DNA of 64,000 nt from Plectrocnemia conspersa (GCA_009617715.1 VTFK01000528.1:82811-146810); one strand, 5' to 3'; counted from the stretch's first letter, positions 37,900 to 51,000 are shown. Translations and numbers: made by a program. The notes: generated by a model not told the origin, from the sequence alone.

Positions 37900-40025
37900 T
37901 TTTTACGCCATTATGTTATTATTTTACAGCAAAAATCTGTTAATTTTTTACTTGCGTAACATTTAAATGCTTATGTGGGACGCGGGACAAATCACTCTTG
38001 TGCGGGACTGTTTTGCGTATTATTTATGTTTATTATCATCGCGTTGTTGTATTCAATAGGTATTTAATTAAATTAATTTGGATTTTAAAGTACGTATTTT
38101 AATTTTAATATGTTTTTTCTAATTCTCATATTTTTATTAATATAGTATTCTAATGTACCATGAACGCGATATAATCGCTTTTCTCTAAACTATATTTTTA
38201 AAGTAACTTGAACAAGGAGACGTAAGTTCTGTTTTCTTTTTGTTTTGTGTTGTAAGATATGCTTTCACTAAAGCTTGTGAAATTATATTTATACTTGTAA
38301 AAATATAACTTCAATTAAAAATACATATTCACTGTAACATACGACCTAGCACGGCTGTAATATATCACTTATATCAGACATTTTCAAGGTATTTTAAATT
38401 GAAAGTAACAATAAATTATTTATAAAAATAATAATACCAATCGATTTTTGCAAACACATAGGTTGGCGCAAATATAGATAAAAAATATATATGTAGCAAA
38501 AACTAAATAAATTCTCGTATATATACTACGTATATATTAAATTAAACGTTTCCTCTATAAATGAGAAAACACTATTAGCATAATGGAACAAAATGCGATT
38601 AAATAAGTTTCCAAGATTTCTAATTAATATAAAGCATTGGGCGTAGTTAAGTTTGCTAACTGCACGACGTTGCTGAAAAGTTTTTCTGCCAATTTTTAAA
38701 ATAACAAATTAAATTAAAACTGTTATTTTAATAAATCAAATAATTTTACAAGCTATATTATTTTATTATAAAAATATTTTTTTATATTACGGATTAATGT
38801 ATTATTTCTGTGTTTAAAATTTAACTAAATTTTTAAACCTATTGTAATAGGAAGGTGAGGTCTTAATTTTCGCAAAGTTGGTGAAGCGCCAAATTAATTC
38901 CGTTTATGAACACTAATGGTTGGCGAAATTGAACCAATTATATTTTTATTTTACGAAAGCTTCCGGGACTTGAGTTTTGGAGATACTCGTGAAAGCTATA
39001 TCATTATAAAATATATACTCCTCTAATTTAACGGTAGAATTCACAATTTTCATGTTTCATTGCAAAGATATAAGTACATGAAACTAAAGATTTTAATTTA
39101 CATTTAAATAGCAAAACAAATAAGGTTATTAATTATTTGTAATAAGAACACATAACGTATTGTATTGATTATATTTAAACAATATACACGTAATCAACGA
39201 GTATTTCTGATTTAATTAAGTATGTTAGAGTGGTTTCAAGTATAATTTTAAAAATAGAAAACAATAAGTAAATATAGAATACATTAATCCTAGCAAAAGC
39301 TTTAAGCGAAACAATAAGGAAATAAATAGGAGGCAAAAATTAAACAAAAATATTGTACCGTATAGTTAGTTACATAAATATATTAAATATAGTAAAGATA
39401 GTCATAAAAGTAGTTCCTCAGTTCATTATGTGTAGATATCTCAGAATATAAACAATATCAGAATAAAATAAAAATAATTATTGCTAAATAATACATATAT
39501 GTATGCATGTACATATATGGTAAGTTATTTTAATTACTAGAATCTTATCTGAAAGATTCCATGGTATCTTTTTACAAGCTACTACTTATGCTTTAGTCTA
39601 CAGTCGTCTTACATTACAATTATGTGTGTAATTTAAACTGAGAAATTTAAGTGTGTCAACCGAGTAAAATAATAATATTCGTATATTATGATCTAACAAG
39701 ATTTGTAACAAACAATCTTTAAAATGAAAGGTTTTTATATTCAGCGACTTTGAGAAGCACTTTGCTTAAAACAACATTAACAAAGCTTTTACGTTGTTTT
39801 ATATCACAAATAATAATAACGCAATATGTAGCTTAACCATTATTCAAAATATACTTAAAATATATTGGCCCCGTATGGTCGTAAATTTACTTTGCATTTA
39901 TATTGAATTTGACACGTAACAGCTCCATTTCGATATTACTTCAGAGATCAAAGCAACCATTGAGGGCTATGTTGTCATTTATTTTTTACATTTACGCAGT
40001 GTAAGTACTCATTTTCATCATCGTA
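37900..40025. other. AT-rich noncoding stretch
   Basis: No gene is recognised. It includes copy 2 of the repeat described at 34928 (38278-38342) and an ACATATATGTATGCATGTACATATATGG near-palindrome around 39491-39518. Confidence 0.5.
38278..38342 (+). repeat. Interspersed repeat pair, copy 2
   Basis: Two words shared with 34928-34954 and 35170-35185, in the same order and orientation, here only 22 bases apart. Confidence 0.55.
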
Positions 40026-40029
40026 TCAT

Positions 40030-40216
40030 ATAACCAATTCGATTTTTTGTACCTTATGGCAACGCTCTTCACAGAAGCACTTAAGCTCATTAAATAGGTT
40101 TTTTTGGAACATTCCAAGAAAACTGTCAAATTGGCTTGGATATTATTAAAACTGAACGGCTGATTATGTTTATTAAACATCGGTGGCTCTAAATGTGCGA
40201 ATGAAAAAGAAGCCAT
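40030..40216 (-). pseudogene. Possible mariner transposase C-terminal relic
   Basis: The reverse frame gives FSFAHLEPPMFNKHNQPFS followed by NNIQANLTVFLE. Mariner transposases have CDFxLFxxLKxPLxGKRFxSxxxIQAxxxxxLxxIP near the C-terminus, and the order and spacing agree, though few residues are exact. The catalytic D that opens the motif is not preserved in this frame. I find no inverted ends. It could be chance. Confidence 0.35.
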
Positions 40217-40481
40217 AACATTTGCTATTTATCAAAGCAGAGTTTGTGAAGCCTACTGAAGCCTAAGAACCATTGATCGATTTAAATATCTATTTTTTTC
40301 TTCTCCAAATAGAGAGATACATTTTTAAAGAACATAAAGTAATTTAGTTCAATTTGTTTATTTTTGTAAAATGAAAGAGTAATGTTGTATTTTATAAAAT
40401 CTGACCATATATTATAAGAGCAATAGATATTTAAAGAACATATGATAATTTGGTTCTATTAACATATGATAATCTACATTC

Positions 40482-40533
40482 GATTTTACCAAGAATGCGT
40501 TAGTGGTAGGAATACAATGTTATTGGTAAAATC
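40482..40533. repeat. Inverted repeat, 11-bp perfect arms
   Basis: GATTTTACCAA at 40482-40492 is matched by its exact reverse complement at 40523-40533, enclosing 30 bases. It may be a miniature transposon relic or chance. Confidence 0.45.
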
Positions 40534-40539
40534 AGGGCT

Positions 40540-41560
40540 CAGTTTCGATTATTTTTAAAACCCAATCAGTAAACACACGACACATGATAATCAGTAAGCT
40601 CCTATTATTTTGGTAACTAATTAATGTAGTGATAGAAGTCTTGACATAAAATACAAAATGGTTGTAGTAATGTTTTATATATTATTAACTATAAAATGTG
40701 GGTAGGATTTTCTAGGTCTGAGGTACCTGTTAGCGAAAATATGCAATTGCTAGTCATTGATTTACGTAACTGATCCATCTTGCTGTTATTATAATTATAA
40801 CGCCTCTATGACCTTTGAGAGTCAAACCAATCTCACTCAGACTGAAAAAGTAGATTTAAAGTCCCACTACGTTTGTTTACCATCATAACCTATAACGTAA
40901 ACTTGTCGAAGTAAACATACATTACCTATGCCATTTGTTTTTTTAGTAAATCGCAAAAGCGTGAAAAAAACATTAAATCTCTCACATACAAAAAGTAAAA
41001 CTCAAATATTTACTCAACATTTCGGCCAATCGTGACGTTCTCGGCCGCAAAATGAACGATTACATTAGTTGCTCGTCAATGTCGTGCACAAACAACAAAG
41101 TGCTGCCATCAATAATATATTATTAAAATCAAACGAACATGAGTACGACAAAAAAGTCGCCAGCTGTCTCGTAAAGCAAAGGAAGTAACGAAGCGAATTG
41201 AAAAGATAGGAATTTATTGTAGAATAATTTATCCGGAAGGCTCAAAGGGAATTTGGATAATTTCAAGGCAGGGTCGAAAAGCTAAGTTAGGTAAAATAAA
41301 TCCATATATGTATGTATTGCTTTAAAAGCACCGTTTCCTATATTTGTTTTGCCTTTATTTCTCAAATTAATTTATAAATACAACCATTTACTATAAAGAA
41401 AAACATGTGTACTAAAACAGAAAAATCTTAATGCTGAGCTTGGGCGTCATAAAAATTGAACAGCTCAATATATTTAAAACTTTAAGATTAACGCATCAAT
41501 TTTTAACTCGTAACATAATTTCCATATACATATTAACTAGCACAATAAGTCGATGACTAA
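40540..41560. other. Noncoding stretch, no gene recognised
   Basis: A mixed-composition block at 41020-41180 has several CpGs and no motif I can assign. The rest is AT-rich. Confidence 0.5.
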
Positions 41561-41569
41561 TAGATAAAA

Positions 41570-41625
41570 AAAACCTGGATTCGAATCCCATTTAATGTTT
41601 TTTAATCTTAATCGTGTCTGTTCCG
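41570..41625 (+). mobile_element. SINE-like element, head fragment
   Basis: AACCTGGATTCGAATCCCAT followed by a T-rich spacer and ATCGTGTCT matches the tRNA-like head of the copy at 50.5 kb. GGATTCGAATCC is a near-perfect RNA polymerase III B box (GGTTCGANTCC). The tail module is absent because the sequence passes directly into the LINE relic at 41629. Confidence 0.6.
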
Positions 41626-41628
41626 TCT

Positions 41629-41890
41629 TTGAGATATCTGCAGTATACAAAATATAAGACTGGTCCAAGCACGCATCCCTAAGGGACACCAAAATTTATG
41701 GAGAAAAAATGTTCGTTCTTCCCCATATTTAACTAAAAAATACCGAATGGTAATGAATGACTTCATTATTATGAAGAAGTGATGAGGAAAATTAAATTTT
41801 ATTACGTATGTATATTAATCCCTCATGTCAAACCTTATCAAATGCTAGACAGATGCCAAAAATGCTTCAAAACAGTATGGATTTTTCAGT
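41629..41890 (-). pseudogene. Jockey-like LINE reverse transcriptase fragment
   Basis: On the reverse strand the order is IFGICLAFDKV, stop, HEGLI (about 41865-41830; palm motif FLDISKAFDKVWHEGL with the Trp codon now TGA), then HHFFIIMKSFITIRYFLVKY, then after a frame change GVP, stop, GCVLGPVLYFVY (about 41690-41655; normally GVPQGSVLGPVLYLxY) and YTADISKTEQT. It is the central part of the same domain as the relic at 4 kb. The FADD box that should follow is missing, as the SINE-like piece begins there. Dead and truncated on both sides. Confidence 0.85.
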
Positions 41891-41894
41891 TCTT

Positions 41895-44230
41895 CAGATA
41901 TTTTATTGAGTATTTCTCTTTGAAGGATGTGTTTTTTATGTAGTGATTTTTTTTTATAATATGTTTATACTTCATTTCTATGAAGTCGTGAACCCTAGCG
42001 ACGCGGAAAGGTGAAACATAGCTGACCCACAGAGTAAACCGCACTTTAAAGGGCGTCAAAATAAAATCGAACCTCAATATTTATTCGCGACCTTCAACTC
42101 TGAACTTTATTCGATCGTAAAGGTCACATTTATTGTATACATTAAATATAATACTGCATACATAACGTATAGTATAAATATATGGTCCGAATCACAATAT
42201 ATATGCTGGTATTCGAATTCGTCTCTCGTAATCGATCATCCCTGCCAAAGCCTTTATCCGTGAAATTGTTTGCTCAGGGAATCCGGGGTAATGCCTCCGA
42301 AAACAGCCACTTGGCTTACTGGTCGTTTCCTAAAATAAAAACCAACGTTGTAACGTACCAGTTGACCTTGCGAAGAAATAAGGTTGCCTCAATCACTTAG
42401 CAACGATCGTGAAAGATTCATTAACGTTACGATGCGAATCTTTCACGGCGACATATTTTTTTGACGGTCGATTGTCTTTGTAACAAAACATGGGTGTGAC
42501 AGTCATATTAAAGAATATATTTTTATTGTTCTTTATCTCTTTTATAAATTCTTACTTATTTTGCATTCTTTATATATTTTATTGCTATTTATGTTGAATT
42601 CATAAACACTAAATTTATGTAACAAAATATTTTTTTAAAGCTCTAAGAAGATTTCCTCTATGTTTATATATGTGGTCTGCATCTTGTTCCTATATTTAAA
42701 AAAAACTTACTAAATATCCTTGTCTACTGAAATCGAGCAGTAATTGAGCATTTAGATCATTAAAAAAATTACAAATGCTACTTAAACGAGGCAATTTGTG
42801 TTCTTTGATGATTTTCGAAAATCATAAAAAAGGGAATAGAAGCTAATATATTAAGATATAAAATTTTATTGTTTGCAAATGTACGAGCGAAGCTTAATAA
42901 AAAAAGCTGCACTGCATCATATTTTTTTTTATATTTATTTAAAAGTATATTTATTAACGGCAGTAAATTATTTGTTAATAACAATATTCTTAAAATATGT
43001 ATATCATACGAAACGGGGTACAAAATGACCAATAAAACATTTTATTTTTTTATATATTTTTAAATTAATAATAGAGAAATAGTTAATATAGATGATTTAT
43101 CTAAACCTAATTCTTATCTTCTTTAAAACATTTATTTATAAAACGACCAGTATTATTTATTTTAAAAATTACTTATTCTCTTCTTAAATAAAACAGTGCT
43201 ATTTTTATATTTGACTTATATTATAAATAAACAATTATTTTATTAAGAAATTAATATTTAGAGTGAGCCTGAATTGTTTGATGAATTTATAATTTGCGTT
43301 CTATACATTTACTCGAACCATTGTAAACAAACAATAGGATTAAATCAACAATAAGACTATTTTTAACCCTTATTATAGAATTAAAAAAATGTATAAAACA
43401 AAAGTATAAAAATTAACTTTACGCATTTAAGATAAAATATAAATATAAGTAAAATATTATCAGCAAAAGTCGCTTATTTACTTTTAAGTCGAATATGGGG
43501 GAGGAAGAAAGTAATTTTTCTTAGCGTCAAATAAAAGGATATTTTTGAAAGGAGGCAAAAGCGGGTCGAATTTTATAAAATGGCGTCACAACTCTCAGAG
43601 GCAGGAAAAGTGCCGCACGTCGCTCCAGAATAATGGTCGTCTTTAGTAATTTATGCTATGATGATGTAGATTAATGTTTATTTTTCTCTTGAAATATTTT
43701 CAACGTTTGAGAATCTTAAGATGTGTGTATACTATAATACATGGAAAGGGCTCACTTGACATTTATTAAAACATATATTCGACCGATGCGGTTCGCTAAT
43801 CTCGACGCTGAATTGGGTCGTATCTAGAGAAAGTTTTGGGAAAATGTTTGCAGAAAATTTTCCACAGCTCAAGCAAGTTGTGTTTGTCTTCCTTGTTTAA
43901 GTTGGGATTGAAATAAAATTGTGTTTACTTTTAGAATTTCATTACTGAGACCCTTTGACGGCCATTCCTAAATTTGTATTGATTTATTATAAATAGCAGG
44001 TGTATGAGCTAAACATATGACAATATAATAAGCTTTCTTTTTTAAATTTACTTCGACTACGACTGCATCGTATATTGACAATTAGATAGTATTATTTTAT
44101 TAATTGTTTCTATCAACCTTACTTACAATATTTTATTTTAATCATCTTCTAATGTAGCATCCAAAGTTAAACGATTTTGGCCAGTTACTAGGACAATCTA
44201 CTGACACATAGATACAAACCACCTATCTGT
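41895..44230. other. Noncoding stretch with one hairpin
   Basis: AT-rich with no gene recognised. A block at 42180-42460 is of mixed composition and contains the hairpin at 42408-42447. Another block at 43540-43640 has AAAATGGCG and several CpGs. Confidence 0.5.
42408..42447. repeat. Inverted repeat, 12-bp perfect arms, 16-nt loop
   Basis: CGTGAAAGATTC at 42408-42419 pairs exactly with GAATCTTTCACG at 42436-42447. The loop ATTAACGTTACGATGC itself holds AACGTT. The stem is too short for a canonical microRNA precursor. Confidence 0.55.
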
Positions 44231-44234
44231 TAAT

Positions 44235-44533
44235 TTATTCGTTTTTAATTGAAAGCAAAGATTCGCATAAATTTTTCAATATTTGTAGTCTTAATCTCGT
44301 GTCTTGGACGTCATGTTTAGTAAGTCTGTAGTCGAAATACTCTTTAAAGCAAAGTAATGCTCTGAGTTTGAGACTTTGTAAAGTCGAATATGTCTTATAT
44401 AGTTTTGAAAACGTGTTATATAAACGGTCATATAAGCTTGCTGTGTCCCCACTAAGTATATTGGTAGGGACCAATTATTAATGGTTTCCTGAACCGCAGG
44501 CTCCGCTTGTGAGATCTTGAATGCATGTGACAT
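44235..44533 (-). other. Protein-like reverse reading frames, unidentified
   Basis: Two overlapping reverse frames, 44235-44474 and 44291-44533. The first has a natural-looking, leucine- and tyrosine-rich peptide with TASLYDRLYNTFSKLYKTYS and a helix-like DTRLRLQILKNLCESLLSIK end. I recognise no family. It may be a fragment of a transposon gag-like protein, a host exon or chance. There are no supporting splice or terminal signals. Confidence 0.2.
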
Positions 44534-45026
44534 GTAAGTGCGCGGGTCTCTTAAGATGGAATTGTTTTTACTGGTTTCCTAAAAAAATAATTTGGGCTTG
44601 ATTCGCGCACATAATTTTGCGTTTAACGCTCACAATTTCATACTACGAAATATTATTTCACAAGCTTCTTTCTTTCAAACTACAATAATTAAAAGCTTAA
44701 ATGATAAATTTATTTAAAAATATTATTATTGTTTTAGCGTCACAAATATAAGCAAACAGTTCTTATTCTAAAAGCAACGAACGGATACCTTCCTCTTCCC
44801 TCGTTTTTGATATGCCTGATTTGAAAATAGATCCAATCTCACTTTTACTTACGCTTCGATTCATACGAATGTAATACGCAAGATTCTTAATTTAAAAGAA
44901 AAATCGCGTGCTAAAAGCATATAACTTATAAAATCACATTGGCATTGAAATCATACATTTAACATAAAAAAAACAATAATCTAAAAATTTACGCTTGACT
45001 TACATAGCACATTTTTCAACTGCAAC

Positions 45027-45425
45027 ATGATCGATGACAACTCACATCGCACAAATACAACAGATAATAAATTCGTTCATTATTTTTGTTCAACTACAAA
45101 AACACAAGCAGCCGTCCTTACAACTCCATTATGGCAACAATTTATTTTGCAAGATGCAAAACAAAACTATCGATCGACCTTGTTGTCTGGATTTGACAGG
45201 GGAGAGGTGCGAGGGGCGAGGAATGTCGGACTTTTTGCGTCTATAGACAACCGGGGAATAGTTCAAGGTCAACCCCCAAAATCCCACCCCACAACACACC
45301 GCTTGCAAGACTAGACTCTCCCCAACCGTTTGCAGTCATTAATCATCCCCCACCAACTTCTCAAGGGGTGAGGACAGGGAGCTCCAATCGCAGCGGCCTA
45401 TTCTAATTGGGGAATCTCCTGCAAT
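45027..45425 (+). other. GC-rich patch with a 95-residue forward frame
   Basis: A forward frame from ATG at 45027 runs to 45314. Its end lies in a GC-rich block (45185-45425) of C- and G-runs. The peptide end (GEVRGARNVGLFASIDNRG) matches nothing I know. A CpG-rich regulatory patch is as likely as an exon. Confidence 0.2.
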
Positions 45426-45429
45426 ACAA

Positions 45430-48400
45430 TGGAAATAGTCACTAAAAAATAAATCTGAGTATATCTATGAATCCGACGGGCTTTGTTGTTATTATGAATA
45501 ATTAATTTTTCAGGGCTGATTAATAAGATTAATATTGAAAAATAGACCCAATGCTTACATAAAAAATGTTATATTCTTATAATATTAATTTTGTTACAAG
45601 AGTAAATGTTATTTTAATATGAGTAACATTGTAGTCATGAATAAATCAAAAAAGTTAAACATCCGTTTTCTATCAAATCTGGATCATATTGTGATTTTTA
45701 CTGAACTGTTGATATGTTTCGGCCCATGAGCAACTGTAAACTTAACTCCATCGGGTTTACGATAGTGGGATCGATCTCCTACTTGGGCTGTCGCGAGCGA
45801 AAATCGTGTTTGGATTGATACAAAGTAACGGGCGGTCTCAAGCTTCTCTCAAAAGGTTAGAAAGTTGCTAAATGGGAGGATTGAAAATGGAAAGTAGAGA
45901 TAAACGAAGAGGCAGAGTTTTCTACAGAACAATAATTTGGAGAATTTATACTTTTCTTTTCGAAGAATTTAGAATTTTGTAGCTATTTAAATATTTTATA
46001 AACTATGCTTTTACGTTGTACATAGCAAGATAAAAATAACATATTATTAGATCATCTGCATTCGAAAATAAATATTTAGTCTACGAACGCAAAAAGGTTC
46101 ATTCCTCTGATAAAAGCTTTTTTTGTTTTAGTGCAAGTTTACTTTGTGAATATTATTAATTTTTAATTTAATTGTGAATATTAGAGTAAATGTTAAAATG
46201 TAGCGGTGAGAGAATACAAATCTATTACACTCCTAGCAAAATTTAAACTGTTTATGAGAAATCATGAATGTTACACCGCAGTTGTTTGATTCCAGTATAA
46301 AGTGATAATCATACAGATGTATTCGTAGTCTAGACCGATATTTTTCAAGAATTTTACTAACTTCTTCATTCTCGATAAAAATGCGAAAACGCTTTTGCTT
46401 ATATTTAAACAACGTTCTTTCTTTGCAGCATATAAAATAAGCTGTTTATTTTAATGAAATAAATTGTAGTGATTCATACATCAGTCAAGAGATACGGCTC
46501 ACGCGCATTTAAAGTCCTGCGAGTGGGGCCCGTGAACCTAGCAGCCGTTGAAAAGTACGCCCGCACTCTTACCGTGTAAGGCAATCAAACTACCGCTTCA
46601 CTCCAAAGACTTTTTCAACCACTTTTAAGTAGGATAATTAGGGATATCTTGTCCATCCACGTGTTCATTTAGGAGTATATTAAATACTCTTTCTATCTAT
46701 CATTATGTACTTTTTTTTGTAGAGCATTTTCCCGTCCTTGTCTCTACATGCATTAATGCATCTAGATTGCTTGAGCATTATGAAGTTAGATTGATTGTAC
46801 GTCATATACACAGTTATTATATAATTATATTAACTAATATTGACCTATTTTATGTACTTCTCAATTAAAAACATTAACTCATAACTGATTTAAAATGATT
46901 ATAAGGCAAAAAGGCAAGTTCTAAATATTATTTAATAATTATTCTAAAGTAGGAATATTTGACTTGAATAATCGTACATTAAAATATTTTTTAGATAATT
47001 TTGTTGAATAGTTACTAGTCTAATGGAATTTATTAACATTTAACGATACTAATTTATTTTAAAAATACTTTTATATTTGTATTGAATCAAACTATGTAAT
47101 ACTTATTTCATGTTCTGTATTATACCAAATGCTTAGCAACATATTGCTAATCTGTTCAATACCTTCCTATTGCTTGGTTCGCCAACGTGACAGAAATGCG
47201 CAATTTAATTCCGTAATGTACATTATACGAAGGTCTCTCGTTCGACAGCCGCCATTATTTCATCCTATACCTAAAGGGTTGACAGGCCTTTCTTCCAATG
47301 ACCGATAGTTCTATTGTTCTCGAAGCTCACAGGCCTGGGACATTTATTATTCAACAACAATAACAACCAACAAAGCGTTCCCTTCGAATTTATGGATGTG
47401 ATCGAATTTATTATTATATTAAACAAGGGACGTATTGTGATTGCTTGAATGATGACATCAATATTTTGAATTGTATGAAGAGATATATACATCTATTCCA
47501 ACCATTAGCAATTAACAATTAGCTACTTGTTTATGGTTATAAAATATCATTTTTTATACTAATGCTTTTGCATATAACTAATTTTATTTAAGATTATCGA
47601 TCGGTTATTCCTGTTTATGACAATTATTTTCTGAACGAGCTTAACTGTGTCTTATATGTATAAAATGATATAGAAACAAATTGATTATATTTTGTTAGCA
47701 ATGAATAGTCTTACACTTGTTTTGTTATAGTGGCTAATTTACAACGAACAGTTCTTATTGTTAAGGACTATTTAGGAATGTTCCTTGTGAACTTTTTACT
47801 AAAAAAATTGTTATAATCTCAGTGCGCGATAGGTGTTGAAAAATAGTAGCGTGTGTAAAATTATACATTCATATACAGTACAAGACTAAATTTTTTACTA
47901 TGTTACTTATTAGAATCTTAGGAATACTGTTAATACTGCTTTTTATATATTTACAAAGTAAATAAATACGTAAGACAAAATTGTATCAGAAGTGGCTTTT
48001 ATTAAGGTTAAACTGGCTTTTTTCTATGTGTTTAAAAATAACTGGAAACTAATCGTTTATCAAGTCAAGAATATGTAATATGTTAATAAAAAAATACTGT
48101 ATATAAAAATTGGTTTATTAGGTTTTTAGCTTACTTTCATAAACTAGTTTAATTAATTTGTAACTCAGCGTGTTCTTTTAAATAAATATATTATTCAATC
48201 AAAAGCAAGCGAAACATTTTAACAAAATTAATCAACTTTTATACGTTTACTTTAAATCGAGTTTAAAGTAATATTTAATTTCAATTAACATTTTTTAATA
48301 TAAACATTATTATTGTAAATATTTTAAAAATATTTACTTATTTAGTATAAATAAATCAATAAGCATTTCGACATATAATATATTATCTATAATGCTCACA

Positions 48401-49255
48401 TTAATTTTTTTATTGAAAATAATTTATAGCACCGGACGTAGAAAGCTATGAAAAACGATTGGAATTTTTCCAAATATTTTCAAATATGATATATTGCGCT
48501 GATATATTTCACAAGTATTAAGTTTTTATTTACAGAGCATAATTATGAATTACGTATTATTTTTTATTAAATAATTACACTTAAATAATAAAAGAACATA
48601 ATGCTAAAGTTATTATTAAATAAATAATCTGACTTTAAATAACCTGTTTTAATTATTTACACCGTGGTTTCCAAAAAAATATTATTTAATCAATACACGA
48701 GCAATTAGGATTTTTTTATACTTATAAACATATTCTTGATGATATAGGATGGATAAAAAATATACAAATATCATCCAATTTAAAATATAAATAATATTTT
48801 ACAATAAAAAAATAGTCAAAAATATTAATCTTGATAATATCTACAAACATTTCCGGAAGTTTACGAGTAATATTTTTAACTTTGACGCCAAAAAATAATT
48901 GATTAATATTTTTGCTATACAAAATTTTCTAATGAGTCGAATCAATAAAATAACTTCTTTGTTTCAAAGTATAATTTATTTATTCTATAAATAGTCAAAT
49001 AAGTAAGTAAAGTTTCGGAAGATAAGTTTGCTAGTAAAATTCTTGTAAAACTCGGTTGTTCGTTATCGAGGTAAGAGTAAACCGTATTTTGGTTCACTAA
49101 TTCAGATTTTTTATTATTATGAGCATTGTTTTGTATATTATTTACAAAAATGTTCTGTTTATTTTTAATTAAAAAAAAAGAAAATGACGAATGCGACATC
49201 CAATTACAAAAGAAGGAAATAAAATATTAATATTATTTATATACTAAATTATTCT
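45430..49255. other. Mostly AT-rich noncoding stretch
   Basis: No gene is recognised. It includes a mixed-composition block at 45700-45870, the GC-rich repeat copy at 46483-46570, and a mixed block at 47160-47480. The interval 47520-49250 is very AT-rich and featureless. Confidence 0.5.
46483..46570 (+). repeat. Interspersed GC-rich repeat, copy 2
   Basis: This is the longer partner of 17993-18060. It has CACGCGCATTTAAAGTCCTG, then CGAGTGGGGCCCGTGAACC, then TAGCAGCC and CGCACTCT in the same order. The reverse strand gives GCTGCTAGGTTCACGGGCC, vaguely B-box-like. Confidence 0.55.
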
Positions 49256-49261
49256 ACTTAA

Positions 49262-49336
49262 CCTTCAATAACTTTCTATATCAGCAACAACATGGATTTA
49301 GACCTAGATATTCTTCTGTCACCAAGTGTTTTTAAA
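49262..49336 (+). pseudogene. Short LINE reverse transcriptase relic
   Basis: The forward frame reads FNNFLYQQQHGFRPRYSSVT then KCF and a stop. LINE polymerases of the CR1/Jockey group have ISxxQHGFRxxRSTxTNLL at the fingers-to-palm boundary, and QHGFRP is exact. The following palm motif is not readable, so this is an isolated block. Confidence 0.6.
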
Positions 49337-49339
49337 ATA

Positions 49340-50490
49340 TGGCACGAATTCACAATACATCAACATGTCTAATAATATATAATAATCTATCGTAGTTTTT
49401 GTAGTGTATTAGGATAAATCAGCATTAATCTCGTAATAAGGACCATCTAGTAATTATTTTAATTACTTATGGTAAATCCTCCTTAAAAAACATCATCGAA
49501 ATGATTCAACAAGAGATGTTCTGAACCAAAAATGTTATAACGCCGCGCTCATTTTTTTTTCAAATTTATTGGTGATACATTTAGATCGGACTGAATCGCT
49601 TTAAAATCGATATTTATATTATAATTATGACAAAGCACGTAATCGCCATAATCTAAATTTTCCGACAAAGCACGGTGATTCACGAAATGTGCGTATTACG
49701 CAAGTAATTATACCATCAGATAAAATATGCCGCTTGGGAAAACAATAGCGTATATAAATTTATATCGGATCATTGGAAATGGTTCCATTAAACGCCATTA
49801 GGGCTTATAAAAGGACGCATACACGCAAAGAGATAGGCATCTGCTTAGTACTGGCAGCCATTTTGGGAGCTGTTCCTTCCGAATTATCTGCGATAAAGTT
49901 TTTAACGTCGGCATCCCTGGGGACCCTGAAAGTGTCACCCTGGAGCCAATACCGACCCACTTGTTAGCATATCGACGTCTAGACTATCGCTTGACGCGCA
50001 TGCTATTTATTTCTTGAGAAAACACGTGACCGATTGAAGGACTTTATTGGAGACTGTCGAGTGTTTTTGATTATATATGTAAATTGAAATGTGATTATTT
50101 CAACGCATGCGCCATTAAAAAAAATAAGTTAGGTTTTGCTATGGCATTTAAAATCACAGCTATGTGGGTTGTTATTTGTGCTATAAATCAGATTTTTAGG
50201 TAAATCTCAATAAAAACTGACAAATAATTTTAACTGATGAAAAAACAATATAATTATTTTTATCTAAAATATAAAATTAACTGGTAATATAACGATATGA
50301 ATTAAAACAAATTTGATATAGATATTAAAAATACTTATATGCGCTTTATATGTCTTACTCGTACCACGTTTATTTATGATTATGTCGTGCTTATTTATCA
50401 CCAAGATTCCAGGATTTCCCAAAATTTTTGAAGAAAAGGATTTTTGTTTAGCCACAAAGGTTCTTCAACCATATATGATAGATGGACGAA
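49340..50490. other. Noncoding stretch, no gene recognised
   Basis: A mixed-composition block at 49640-50060 includes an unassigned forward frame (49773-49967). The remainder is AT-rich. Confidence 0.5.
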
Positions 50491-50499
50491 TTTAAAAAA

Positions 50500-50720
50500 G
50501 TCACTGACAATTAACCTGAAGATCTGGGTTCGAATCCCATATAGACCTTAGTATTTTTCCATTTCTATCGTGTCTAGGAGATTGGAATTGGTGTAAAGTA
50601 TATAATTACAATTCCGATTGACTATTATTTATGTTTCCTAATCTCATGGTTAAACATTGTGATGATCAATTAAAATCTAGCTTGGTCGTATCGCTATCCC
50701 TAATTTGATCTGTCAGATTT
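50500..50720 (+). mobile_element. tRNA-headed SINE-like element, most complete copy
   Basis: The head holds GATCTGGGTTCGAATCCCAT with a perfect polymerase III B box (GGTTCGAATCC, about 50528-50538), then TAGACCTTAGTATTTTT and TTTCTATCGTGTCT. The body ends in a tail module CCTAATCTCATGG..GTGATGATCAATTAAAATC..AGCTTGGTCGTA (about 50637-50690). The tail recurs at 60.6 and 63.6 kb, and the head at 41.6 and 63.6 kb. No clear A box is left, and the host tRNA cannot be named. Confidence 0.7.
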
Positions 50721-50861
50721 AAATTGAAAAATCATTAATGTCTATATGGGACCACTGATCTATCGTTCTGTTAATTTTTTTTAAAAGACCGGTTAATTTA
50801 TATGTTACTATTCACTAGGAAAAGCTAAACTATAAACGGTTTATAAAAAATTTTAAGTTTA

Positions 50862-51000
50862 AAAGAAATGATCAGTCAATAATTTGACACTATTTCACCT
50901 AATATGACCCAGAGAGTGATAAAGAAATTTCGATAACATCTTAACAACAAAGCAATGCCAATTACGACTGCAATCTATCTTATATGATTTTTAAAACACT
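50862..51000 (+). pseudogene. Tc1/mariner transposase C-terminal relic, copy 1
   Basis: The forward strand reads SLKEMISQ, stop, FDTISPNMTQRVIKKFR, stop, then in a second frame NANYDCNLSYMIFKTL. Tc1/mariner-type transposases end with LKxxIxxExxxISPxMLxRVMxNFxxRLxxCIxxNGxHLxDIIF, which this follows block by block. It is one of two neighbouring copies (see 51090). Confidence 0.6.

Noticed and set aside
50520..50545. A tRNA gene, from the perfect B box GGTTCGAATCC
   Set aside because: No acceptor stem, A box or anticodon arm can be built around it, and the same block recurs at 41.6 and 63.6 kb with a non-tRNA tail, so it is a SINE head.
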